From: an uncultured Oscillospiraceae bacterium
Lineage (GTDB): Bacteria > Bacillota > Clostridia > Oscillospirales > Oscillospiraceae
DNA: 30,946 nt
Direction of reading: 5' to 3'
Assembly (NCBI GenBank): GCA_910578735.1
Contig: CAJTSQ010000029.1
Location: 1 to 30,946, forward strand
Made by a program: the position numbers and the translations under genes. The notes under the pieces were generated by a model. The model ran no database searches, was not told the DNA's origin, and saw only the letters and a list, made by a program, of their open reading frames with translations. This document shows positions 1 through 6,932 of this stretch, piece after piece. Numbering within the stretch: the first letter of the stretch is position 1; each line of letters starts with the position of its first letter.

Positions 1-135
1 CGAAGCAAATTCAGGTTTGCAAAACTTTGTTTACTTCGTATGTTCGCTTCGCGAACGCAATCCTCAGTCAGCCTGCGGCTGACAGCCCCTTTCAAAAGGG
101 GCCCTTTGGGACGTTGGCAGAGCGCCTTTTGCGCT
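1..135. repeat. Cluster of short inverted repeats upstream of rpsP
   Basis: Five small hairpins follow each other: GCAAA/TTTGC (5-9/16-20), GTTCGC/GCGAAC (42-47/51-56), GTCAGCC/GGCTGAC (67-73/77-83), GCCCCTT/AAGGGGC (85-91/96-102) and AGCGC/GCGCT (121-125/131-135). No convincing gene lies here. The middle part resembles dispersed intergenic repeats I associate with Oscillospiraceae genomes, but no second copy is present in this window, so that is recognition from memory. A weak promoter-like pair TTGCAA (17-22) and TATGTT (39-44) with a 16-bp gap could also serve rpsP. Confidence 0.55.
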
Positions 136-175
136 TTCCATATAAACAAACAAATTCATTTGGAGGTGAAGATAC

Positions 176-415
176 ATGGTTAAAATCAGACTGCGCCGCA
201 TGGGCGCCAAGAAGGCCCCCTTCTACCGCATCGTGGTGGCCGACTCCCGCTATCCCCGTGACGGCCGTTTCATTGAGGAGATCGGCTTCTACAACCCCAC
301 CGTCAACCCCACTGAGCTGAAGGTGGATGTGGATCGGGCCCAGGCCTGGATCAAGACCGGCGCTCAGCCCACCGAGACCGTCCGCGACCTGCTGAAAAAA
401 GCCGGCGCCCTGTAA
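176..415 (+). CDS. rpsP: 30S ribosomal protein S16
   Basis: The 79-aa product begins MVKIRLRRMGAKKAPFYRIV, the characteristic S16 N-terminus, and has the usual length for the family. S16 binds 16S rRNA in the body of the small subunit and helps early assembly. The ATG at 176 has a strong ribosome binding site (GGAGGTG, 162-168). A longer frame starting at 27 overlaps it but is out of phase and is a shadow. The next gene, khpA, begins 15 nt after the stop, so the two are co-transcribed; rpsP-khpA is a common Firmicute pairing. Confidence 0.97.
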   Translation: MVKIRLRRMGAKKAPFYRIVVADSRYPRDGRFIEEIGFYNPTVNPTELKVDVDRAQAWIKTGAQPTETVRDLLKKAGAL

Positions 416-430
416 GGCTGGAGGTCATTC

Positions 431-661
431 ATGAAAGAGCTTCTCACCTACGTGGCCCAGAACCTGGTGGAGCACCCCGAGCAGGTGTCTGTCACTGAGG
501 TCGAGGGCGGCGGCGAGACCGTCCTGGAACTCCGGGTCGCCCCGGAGGACATGGGCAAGGTGATCGGCCGCCAGGGCCGCATCGCCAAGGAGATCCGCAT
601 TTTGATGCGCTCCGCCGCCCAGCGGGCCGGCAAGCGGATCAATGTGGAGATCGTTGACTAA
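431..661 (+). CDS. khpA: KH-domain RNA-binding protein KhpA (YlqC family)
   Basis: A 76-aa single KH domain protein. The KH signature GxxG is seen as G-R-Q-G at residues 46-49, inside VIGRQGRIAKEIR. In Firmicutes KhpA (YlqC) binds RNA, often with KhpB, and affects cell elongation and small-RNA-linked regulation; that role is known from relatives and not shown here. The start has GGAGG about six nucleotides upstream. The gene sits between rpsP and a strong intrinsic terminator, so rpsP-khpA forms a bicistron ending at about 697. Confidence 0.93.
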   Translation: MKELLTYVAQNLVEHPEQVSVTEVEGGGETVLELRVAPEDMGKVIGRQGRIAKEIRILMRSAAQRAGKRINVEIVD

Positions 662-664
662 ACC

Positions 665-697
665 AAGGGCGCAGGGAGTTACCTGCGCCCTTCTTTT
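665..697 (+). terminator. Intrinsic terminator after khpA
   Basis: A perfect 11-bp stem (AAGGGCGCAGG at 665-675, CCTGCGCCCTT at 682-692) with a 6-nt loop is followed by TCTTTT. It lies 3 nt after the khpA stop and separates rpsP-khpA from rimM, which therefore needs either read-through or its own promoter in 698-715. Confidence 0.88.
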
Positions 698-730
698 CCA
701 ATATGTCCAGTATTTTATGGAGGAACACAC

Positions 731-1228
731 ATGCTGAATCAATATTTAGAGGTGGGCAAGGTCACCAACGTCCACGGTTTGATGGGCGAGGTGAAGGTCC
801 AGCCCTGGGCCGACTCGCCGGAGTTTCTGTGCCAGTTCAAGACCCTGTATGTGGACGAGGCCCACTTCCCCATGACGGTACAGCGGGCCCGGGTCCACAA
901 GAACATGGTCATCATCAAATTTGAGGGCCCCACCGACGTGCCCAGCGCCCTGTCCCTGCGCAACGCCATTTTGTATATCGACCGCTCGGACGTGGACCTG
1001 CCTGAGGGGGCCTTCTTCCTGGCCGATATCTACGGCCTGGAGGTGCGGGACGCCGCCACCGGCGAGGTGCTGGGCAAAATCGCCGACGTGCTTACCCTGC
1101 CCGCCAACAACGTCTATGTGGTAAAGGGCGGGGCCCGGGAGCTGATGATCCCCGCCGTGCCCCAGTTTATCGCAGAGACCAACGTGGAGGGCGGCTACCT
1201 CCGGGTCAACCTGATGGAGGGACTATGA
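731..1228 (+). CDS. rimM: Ribosome maturation factor RimM
   Basis: The 165-aa protein has the RimM layout: an N-terminal domain beginning YLEVGKVTNVHGLMGEVKV (about residues 5-85) and a C-terminal PRC-barrel-like domain containing FFLADIYGLEV and ending VNLMEGL. RimM binds ribosomal protein S19 and helps mature the 30S head. GGAGGA sits 7 nt upstream of the ATG. The stop overlaps the start of the next gene (ATGA at 1225-1228), which implies translational coupling. In most Firmicutes trmD and rplS follow rimM; here an unrelated permease gene does. Confidence 0.95.
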   Translation: MLNQYLEVGKVTNVHGLMGEVKVQPWADSPEFLCQFKTLYVDEAHFPMTVQRARVHKNMVIIKFEGPTDVPSALSLRNAILYIDRSDVDLPEGAFFLADIYGLEVRDAATGEVLGKIADVLTLPANNVYVVKGGARELMIPAVPQFIAETNVEGGYLRVNLMEGL

Positions 1229-2349
1229 AACAGGAATGGAAGACCCCGCTGCGCATCGGCGCGGTGCTGTTCGGCCTCTACCTGGCCGTTCACTACTGGG
1301 AAAAGCTGTCTGCCCTGGCCGCCTTGGCGGCGGGCGCGGGCTTTCCGCTGGTCCTGGGGGCGGTGATCGCTTACGCTGTCAACCTCCTGATGAGCACGTA
1401 TGAGGGCTGGTACTTTCCCAAATCACAGAGCCCGGCGGTGTTAAAAAGCCGCCGCCCGGTATGCCTGCTGCTGGCCTACGCCAGCTTGATCGCTCTGGTC
1501 GCCCTGATTGTGGGGATGATCCTCCCGGAGCTGGTTCAGAGCATTTCTCTGCTTCTCCAGGAGCTGGCGCCCCTGCTCCAAAAGCTGAGTGTAAAAATCA
1601 ACGAGAATCAGGAGCAGCTGGCCTCCCTGTCCGGGCTCTTTGCGGCGGACGGCACAGTTAACTGGCAGGAGCTGGCCGTCAAGGCGGTCAACTTTCTGCT
1701 GGCCGGGCTGGGAGGCGTAATGGGTTCCCTGGTCTCCCTGGCCTCCGCCACCGTGTCCACCGCCTTTACCGCCATCGTCAGCATCATTTTTTCCATCTAC
1801 CTGCTGATGGGCAAAGAGGCCCTCTCCCGGCAGTGCGCCCTGGTACTGAAGACCTACCTCCAGCCCGGCTGGTACAGCCGCCTGCTCTACTTTCTGGAGA
1901 CGCTGCACAACTGCTTCCGCCGCTTCCTGATCGGCCAGTGTACCGAAGCGGTCATCCTGGGCCTGCTGTGTATGGCCGGGATGCTGCTGTTCCGATTCCC
2001 CTACGCCTCCATGGTGGGGGCCCTGATCGGTTTCACCGCCCTGATCCCGGTGGCCGGGGCCTACATCGGCGCGGGGGTGGGCGCGTTTATGATCTTCACC
2101 GTCTCCCCCATCAAGGCCCTGCTGTTTCTGCTGTTCATCTCGGTACTCCAGCAGCTGGAGGGCAACCTGATCTATCCCAAGGTGGTGGGCTCCTCCATCG
2201 GCCTGCCAGGCATCTGGGTGTTAGCTGCCGTCACCATCGGCGGAGGCGTGCTGGGAATCGGCGGAATGCTGCTGGCCGTGCCGCTGGCGGCCACCTTCTA
2301 TCAGATTTTGCGGGACGACGTGGCCAGGCGAAACACCTCCAACGATTAA
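1225..2349 (+). CDS. AI-2E family transporter (PF01594-type membrane protein)
   Basis: A 374-aa polytopic membrane protein. It has two N-terminal hydrophobic segments, an amphipathic stretch rich in Leu, Gln and Glu (about residues 95-145), then further membrane segments containing the GFTALIPVAGAYIGAGVG and QQLEGNLIYPKVVG motifs typical of AI-2E/PerM-family permeases. The family was named for TqsA, but members also export peptides or act in Na+/H+ antiport, so the substrate is not predictable. Its ATG lies inside the rimM stop codon (ATGA) with GGAGG 4 nt upstream, so it is co-translated with rimM. It ends at a hairpin. Confidence 0.9.
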   Translation: MKQEWKTPLRIGAVLFGLYLAVHYWEKLSALAALAAGAGFPLVLGAVIAYAVNLLMSTYEGWYFPKSQSPAVLKSRRPVCLLLAYASLIALVALIVGMILPELVQSISLLLQELAPLLQKLSVKINENQEQLASLSGLFAADGTVNWQELAVKAVNFLLAGLGGVMGSLVSLASATVSTAFTAIVSIIFSIYLLMGKEALSRQCALVLKTYLQPGWYSRLLYFLETLHNCFRRFLIGQCTEAVILGLLCMAGMLLFRFPYASMVGALIGFTALIPVAGAYIGAGVGAFMIFTVSPIKALLFLLFISVLQQLEGNLIYPKVVGSSIGLPGIWVLAAVTIGGGVLGIGGMLLAVPLAATFYQILRDDVARRNTSND

Positions 2350-2351
2350 AC

Positions 2352-2396
2352 GGCCTAAAGAGGCCCGTCCCCCGCAGGGTAAGGCCCCTTTAGGCC
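2352..2396. terminator. Probable bidirectional terminator between convergent genes
   Basis: A 14-nt arm at 2352-2365 (GGCCTAAAGAGGCC) pairs with 2383-2396 (GGCCCCTTTAGGCC) with one non-Watson-Crick position and a 17-nt loop. Convergent genes end at 2349 (plus) and 2407 (minus). The T-tracts on both sides are weak, so termination efficiency is uncertain. Confidence 0.6.
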
Positions 2397-2406
2397 AAAG
2401 GACTTT

Positions 2407-4020
2407 TCATTTCTCCTCTGAAATCCGCTTGACCTCCAGGTAGTAGTGTTCCTGGTCCGGGTCCAAAGACACCCGGTTGACGCCGTTGGTCAAATCAAAA
2501 CCGAAGTTCTGCCAAATGATCTCAATCTGTCCCTGGTCCTCCAGGACGGCGGCCTGCGACCTGCAGCTCAGATTGGATCCCAGCTTTGTCACCATGTCGT
2601 AGCCATAGACCCCTCGATTCTTGGTGTGGGCGCAGTAGAAGTCGTAGCTGCCCTCTTTGGTCATCTCCGCTGTCAGGATGACGCTCTCCCCGGCGGGAAT
2701 GGTGACCTGAGCCTCCAGGTAGAACACCCGGTCCATATAGGCAAAGTCCAGGTCGTCCAGCCTGCCGGTGTGATACCGCTCCGCCGGGTAGTCGGACAGA
2801 ATGCCGTAGGTCAGCAGGTTCTCTTTCATCAGGCCGAAATACATCTCAAAGTCTGCCTTGGGGTCCTCCGCCCAGCTGTATTTCATTTGGGCGATCTCCT
2901 CCAGGATATTTTCCAGGCTGATCTCATAGCGCCGGACACTTACTGTAAAATCCCGCTCGTCCCCGGCCTCGCAGTCCCCGTCCTTGTAGCCCTGGATGGT
3001 CATATTCCGGACGTCCTCCCCCAGAACGATGAGATACCGGGGGTCGTCCCAGCCCGGCGTCTGGGGCTTGGGAATGAAAAAATCCTTGCTTTCCCAGCCC
3101 CCCTCATAGTCGTAGCTGCCGCCGTTGAAGCCGAAGCTCAGCACCATGGTCCTGGTGTACTCCAGGTCGAAGCCTGCCTGAATGGTGGCCGCTTGACTGC
3201 CGTCCCCCTGGGGATCGGTGAACTCGTAGACGATGGCCGGGGTGTCGGACAGGTCGGGATAAGGTTCAAAGGCACTTTGCTGGTACGGATAGCCGCCCCC
3301 CTCCAGGAGGGTCTTGTACTCCTCCCAGGCGTTCAGCCGCACCAGGTTCCACCGCCCCTCGCTCTCCGGACCGCCCGCTCCCCCGAAGCCGCCGGAGTAG
3401 TCCCCGGCGCGGAGAACGGTGTCCAGCATCTGCCCGTCCTTAGTGAGTGCAGGCCGCTGCTCCTCCACATACCCCAGCTCACTGGCAAAGGGGTAGAGCA
3501 CCGACACCGTCTTGTCCTCCCGGGATGCGTTGGTCAGGGTGTAGGCGTCGGTCACCCGGATGTCGGTGGAGGACTTCCACCGTCCTCCCTCGGGATGCAA
3601 CTCGTTATACATATCCAGAACCTTCTGCCGCTGCTCCGGGGTGAGATTTTCCCGGCTGTCGGCCTCCTCCTGGTTGGACCACCACACCTTCACCCAGGGG
3701 GCAAAATCCAGGGTGATCTCCCGCCGGGCCATGATATCGCCGTCCGCTTCCTTCAGGGTCAGCGGGAACACCGGCCCGGCGTAGGACATGAAGGTGGACG
3801 CCCCGTCCGCTCCTGCGCCTCCGGCCCCGGCGCTGTTTGCGCTGCCCCCCAGCCGGGGCAGGACGTAGCTGCCCGCCCCAATCACTACCGCCAGGGCGGC
3901 CGCCAGAACGCCCCACCGCTTCCAGTGGACTACCCGCTTTTCCTTCGGGGCGGCCTCGTCTATTTTCTGTTCGTCAATCCCGCTCAAAGCCTCAAAGAGG
4001 CGCTCACTCCGCTCGCTCAT
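2407..4020 (-). CDS. Membrane-anchored putative anti-sigma factor with large extracytoplasmic domain
   Basis: The chosen start (ATG 4020-4018) overlaps the stop of the upstream ECF sigma gene as ATGA, giving 537 aa. The open frame continues further upstream to 4491, but that part overlaps the sigma gene in another phase and is a shadow. Residues 1-35 are cytoplasmic and charged and contain LFEALSGIDEQKIDEA, a pattern I associate with Clostridial ECF partner proteins. Residues about 37-55 form one membrane helix. A Gly/Ala/Ser linker (58-72) leads to about 460 outward-facing residues with no domain I recognise. Coupling to a sigma gene suggests it holds the sigma factor inactive and senses an envelope signal; this is inference from context. 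Confidence 0.72.
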   Translation of the reverse strand: MSERSERLFEALSGIDEQKIDEAAPKEKRVVHWKRWGVLAAALAVVIGAGSYVLPRLGGSANSAGAGGAGADGASTFMSYAGPVFPLTLKEADGDIMARREITLDFAPWVKVWWSNQEEADSRENLTPEQRQKVLDMYNELHPEGGRWKSSTDIRVTDAYTLTNASREDKTVSVLYPFASELGYVEEQRPALTKDGQMLDTVLRAGDYSGGFGGAGGPESEGRWNLVRLNAWEEYKTLLEGGGYPYQQSAFEPYPDLSDTPAIVYEFTDPQGDGSQAATIQAGFDLEYTRTMVLSFGFNGGSYDYEGGWESKDFFIPKPQTPGWDDPRYLIVLGEDVRNMTIQGYKDGDCEAGDERDFTVSVRRYEISLENILEEIAQMKYSWAEDPKADFEMYFGLMKENLLTYGILSDYPAERYHTGRLDDLDFAYMDRVFYLEAQVTIPAGESVILTAEMTKEGSYDFYCAHTKNRGVYGYDMVTKLGSNLSCRSQAAVLEDQGQIEIIWQNFGFDLTNGVNRVSLDPDQEHYYLEVKRISEEK

Positions 4021-4574
4021 ACAACAATTCCCTCCTGTTCCAGAGCCAGGCGCAGGCCAGCCCGGAGGCGGCCCAGCCGCTTGGCCATGCTGTTGGAGGA
4101 GTACCCGGCCTGCCGTGCCACCTCGTCCACCCGCTGGCCGTACCAGTACCGCCGGAGAAAGGCGGTCCGGTCCGCCGGGGGCAGGGTGTCCAGCCACCGG
4201 TTGATGGCCCGGGCGGTCTCCCTGGCTTCGGTGAGATCTTCCGCACTGGGGGCGGCGGGCAGGGCCTCCTCCAGCTCGTCCAGCAGGACGGTCAGGCCGC
4301 TCCCCCGCTTCTCCGCCCGGCGGGCCCGCCACCGGTCGATGGACAGGTTCCGGGTGATTCTGGCCAGGTAGGCCCGCAGAGAACCGGGCCGCTGGGGCGG
4401 CATAGTGTCCCAGGCCCGCTGCCAGGTGTCGTTGACGCACTCCTCCGCGTCCTCCCGGCTGTCCAGAATGTCCCGGGACAGGGCGCGGCACAGCGGGCCA
4501 TACTTCTCATCGCTGGCCGCGATGGCCCCCTCGTCCCTGGCCCAGTACAGGCCGATGATGGCGGCATCCTCCAT
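4017..4574 (-). CDS. RNA polymerase sigma factor, ECF (sigma-70 family)
   Basis: The 185-aa protein has only sigma regions 2 and 4, as in ECF factors. Region 2 spans about residues 25-83 and includes RDILDSREDAEECVNDTW and RAYLARITRNLSIDRWR. Region 4 spans about 124-180 and includes LPPADRTAFLRRYWYGQ and an HTH (VDEVARQAGYSSNSMAKRL). It would direct RNA polymerase to a small envelope- or stress-related regulon. The start is supported by AAAGGAGGAG upstream. The stop overlaps the next gene's start by four bases (ATGA), the usual arrangement for sigma/anti-sigma pairs. An ECF-like promoter lies upstream, suggesting autoregulation. Confidence 0.93.
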   Translation of the reverse strand: MEDAAIIGLYWARDEGAIAASDEKYGPLCRALSRDILDSREDAEECVNDTWQRAWDTMPPQRPGSLRAYLARITRNLSIDRWRARRAEKRGSGLTVLLDELEEALPAAPSAEDLTEARETARAINRWLDTLPPADRTAFLRRYWYGQRVDEVARQAGYSSNSMAKRLGRLRAGLRLALEQEGIVV

Positions 4575-4600
4575 AGGGCGCTCCTCCTTTCCTTCCGTCT

Positions 4601-4648
4601 GAAAGGTCCTTTCAACCGTTTAGACGGAATTTTTGTGGGGATGTGACA
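4601..4648 (-). promoter_or_regulatory. ECF-type, probably autoregulated promoter with hairpin at the transcript start
   Basis: Read on the minus strand, TGTCACA (4648-4642) is followed after 15 nt by CGTCTAA (4626-4620), resembling the TGTAAC/CGTC promoters used by Bacillus-type ECF sigma factors. Immediately downstream is the 13-bp palindrome GAAAGG-T-CCTTTC (4601-4613). The -10 (CCGTCT, 4627-4622) can also pair with AGACGG (4600-4595), so promoter and start region form a nested inverted repeat. Confidence 0.6.
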
Positions 4649-4682
4649 TGTTTTTTCAAAAATATCCCTTGCAGGAGCGCAC

Positions 4683-4711
4683 AAAAGCCTCCTTTGGCAA
4701 AGGAGGCTTTT
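4683..4711 (-). terminator. Terminator of the LtaS-like gene
   Basis: A perfect 13-bp inverted repeat (4683-4695 with 4699-4711) has a 3-nt loop. On the minus strand it follows the stop at 4725 and ends in TTTT, consistent with an intrinsic terminator for the sulfatase-fold gene. It lies upstream of the sigma promoter and would insulate it. Confidence 0.82.
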
Positions 4712-4724
4712 GGGGGGGAATCCT

Positions 4725-6548
4725 TTAGTCTACGCAAAACATGGGCCGGGCCTCGTCAAAGAGGTCCACCATGCCGCAGTAGTTGAGGACCTCGTATTTC
4801 CACAGCCAGTCCTGCTGCTCGGCACTGAGCTCCGACTTCTTCAAAAACTGCCCATCGGCGGTGACGAAGCCCACAGGGGTGACGGCGGGCATCACCTCAT
4901 ACAACTCGGCCAGAAACTCCATATAGCCGGTGAGGGGCAGTCCGGCGGTCTGGGCGGTGAGCACTCCCAAAAAGTTGGGGCTGATGACCACGTCCTGCCG
5001 CTCCTCAATGTCGTAGTTGGCCCAGATAAAGAAGGGGACGGCGTACTGCTCCAAAACCTCCTCTGTCGTCCGCTCCGACAGCTTTTTGCCGTACAGCTCC
5101 TCATAGAAGGCGTTGGTCAGAGGGGGCTGGTGGTCGCCGAAGAAGACCACCAGGGTGGGCTCGCCGCACTGGCTGTAGTAGGTGATAAGCTCCTCCAGGG
5201 CCAGGTCGCTCTCCTTCATCAGGTCCAGAAACTGCTCCGCCGTCCGGTCCGCCGCCTTCAGATTGCTGGGCAGCTGGATATGCCGGGGCAGGTTGTACCA
5301 CCCCTGGGCGTAGCCGCTGTGGTTCTGCATGGTGACATTGAAGAAAAAGCTGCTGTCCTCGCCTTCCGTGGAGCGGTAGATCATCTCGTAGTCCGACTTG
5401 TCGGAGATGTAGCTGCGAATGATGTAGGGATCGGGCACATCCTCCTCATACAACTGCCGGTCGAAGTCCAGATACTGGTAGGCCAGCACCCGGTTCCAGC
5501 CCGAGGACTTGTAGGGGTGAAAAGCCGTTGTGGCATAGCCCTGGCTCCCGGCCAGGGCGGCCAGGGAGGGCATGCCCTCCTCCACATAGAGCTGGTAGGC
5601 CACGGTGTGGGGCGGCTGGAACAGGCTGGTAAAGCCGGTGAGGTACTCAAACTCAATGGTGGCCGTTCCTCCCCCGGTGACGGAGGAGTACATCCAGCCC
5701 TTGATCGTGTTCTCCTCCAGGGCGTGGAGGAAGGGGGTGGGGTCCTCTGAGGGGTTCAGCCCGTCGAAGATGGTCAGGTCGCCAAAGGACTCGTTCATAA
5801 TCACCACAATGTTCACCGGCTTCTTGTCCGGGTCCGCCGGGACGCCGGGGTAGTCCTCCATCAGCTCCAGCACCAGCTCCTTGGAGTAGTCCTCCGGTTT
5901 GTCCACTGAGGAGTATCGCAGGGCGATGGAGAAGTTCAGCAGAAATCCGTTGCGCTGGGTGACCCACTGCTGGGTGTAGATGTCCAGGGCTGGGAGCATC
6001 CCGGTGCAGAAGAAGGCGTAGCAGTAGCAGACCATCGTCCCCCACAGGGCCACACAGCCCAGGACGGGAAGCTTTGCCCGCTTTTTCTGAGGGGTGCAGA
6101 AGAACACCAGAAAGAGATAGGCCGTAAGCAGGATGGCGGCCTGGGTGATGTAGGTGTCCGCTGAGTAGTCGAAGCCCTTGGCCACATTGGCCGCGGTGCG
6201 CCAGCCAGTGATATCCGCCGGAAAGAGGATACGGCCCCGGAATCGGAGGACATAGTGGTTCACCAACCCGAACAGAAAGCAAAACACCGTCCCCACAGCG
6301 GCCGCCCGCCGGTTCCGGCCCAGAATCAGCCGCAGGGCGGCAAAAATGCTGTAGTAAAAGATCATGTTCATCAGCACCTGCCAGGCGGCCAGGTCTTCAA
6401 ACACATTATTCTCGTTTAAAATCTCCACCATCCACAGGCAGGCCCAAGGCCCCAGCAGAAAAACCAGCCGGGACGCCCATCGGCTCGGGTTTTCCCGCCA
6501 ATCCCGCATCAGCCGGGAAAGGGTATCGTTATACTGTAGTACTCTCAT
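4725..6548 (-). CDS. LTA synthase family protein (membrane sulfatase-fold phosphoglycerol transferase)
   Basis: The 607-aa protein has about five N-terminal membrane segments (to about residue 190) and then an extracellular alkaline-phosphatase/sulfatase fold. Visible motifs are VNIVVIMNESF with the metal-ligand Glu at 253, GGGTATIEFEYLTGF with the likely nucleophile Thr at about 295 (aligned to the catalytic Thr of LtaS in its K-T-SDSEF motif), and FFGDHQP in the C-terminal half. LtaS-type enzymes transfer glycerol-phosphate from phosphatidylglycerol to teichoic-acid-like polymers or glycans. The exact acceptor is unknown. The start has AGGAGGAAC upstream. It appears monocistronic, with its own terminator at 4683-4711. 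Confidence 0.9.
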   Translation of the reverse strand: MRVLQYNDTLSRLMRDWRENPSRWASRLVFLLGPWACLWMVEILNENNVFEDLAAWQVLMNMIFYYSIFAALRLILGRNRRAAAVGTVFCFLFGLVNHYVLRFRGRILFPADITGWRTAANVAKGFDYSADTYITQAAILLTAYLFLVFFCTPQKKRAKLPVLGCVALWGTMVCYCYAFFCTGMLPALDIYTQQWVTQRNGFLLNFSIALRYSSVDKPEDYSKELVLELMEDYPGVPADPDKKPVNIVVIMNESFGDLTIFDGLNPSEDPTPFLHALEENTIKGWMYSSVTGGGTATIEFEYLTGFTSLFQPPHTVAYQLYVEEGMPSLAALAGSQGYATTAFHPYKSSGWNRVLAYQYLDFDRQLYEEDVPDPYIIRSYISDKSDYEMIYRSTEGEDSSFFFNVTMQNHSGYAQGWYNLPRHIQLPSNLKAADRTAEQFLDLMKESDLALEELITYYSQCGEPTLVVFFGDHQPPLTNAFYEELYGKKLSERTTEEVLEQYAVPFFIWANYDIEERQDVVISPNFLGVLTAQTAGLPLTGYMEFLAELYEVMPAVTPVGFVTADGQFLKKSELSAEQQDWLWKYEVLNYCGMVDLFDEARPMFCVD

Positions 6549-6932
6549 GTCTCGTTCCTCCTATGCGGCCCCGCCGCAGCCAAAGACTAGAATAACAATT
6601 TTTTTCAAAAAAGCAAGAGAATTGTTTAAATTTTAAAAACTCTTAAGGTTTCTTCCCTCCCTCCTATAGACGTAAAATCTTCCGGCCGGTTCCTGGTCCG
6701 ATGCAGTTTTTCATACACCAAAAAATGAATATTCATGCCGTTTTTATGTATACTCTTTTCTCTCTCTTTTCAACGTTTCCGCTGTTTATATCCTTTTTAC
6801 CCAAAAACAGCGGGTATGGCCCTCCAATTTTGAACATATACCTATTGACTCCTCACACTCCGGGGTGTATACTTTTCCACAGTATCCGTGGAATCGGATA
6901 CGCTATCCAGCATTTGAAAAGGAGTTTTAAAC
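6549..6932. other. 384-bp AT-rich divergent intergenic region with several dyads
   Basis: No gene is seen. It separates the divergent LtaS-like and amino-acid importer genes. Besides the importer promoter (listed separately) it contains a perfect 12-bp palindrome ATGAATATTCAT (6725-6736), a 9-bp stem CCGCTGTTT/AAACAGCGG (6779-6787/6805-6813, 17-nt loop), and on the minus strand a possible promoter TTGCTT-16-TATTCT (about 6613-6586) for the LtaS-like gene. A 5-bp GC hairpin (6565-6569/6573-6577) lies just before that gene's ribosome binding site. Confidence 0.5.
6845..6908 (+). promoter_or_regulatory. Sigma-A promoter of the amino acid importer, with overlapping dyads after the -10
   Basis: TTGACT (6845-6850) and TATACT (6868-6873) are separated by exactly 17 bp. 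Just downstream, TATCCG (6883-6888) is an inverted repeat of CGGATA (6895-6900), whose GGATA can alternatively pair with TATCC (6904-6908). The transcript leader therefore holds two competing small hairpins, or a repressor site overlapping the early transcribed region. The ribosome binding site AAAAGGAG follows at 6917-6924. Confidence 0.75.

Noticed and set aside
27..320. 97-codon plus-strand frame across the rpsP start
   Set aside because: It is out of phase with rpsP and runs through the hairpin cluster without homology or ribosome binding site.
4021..4491. Upstream extension of the anti-sigma frame to a 694-aa protein
   Set aside because: It overlaps the sigma factor gene in another phase and is Pro/Gly/Arg-rich shadow sequence. 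The ATGA-coupled start at 4020 is natural.
6725..6736. ArgR (ARG box) operator at ATGAATATTCAT
   Set aside because: Half-sites TGAAT and ATTCA abut directly, whereas ARG boxes separate them by about four bases.
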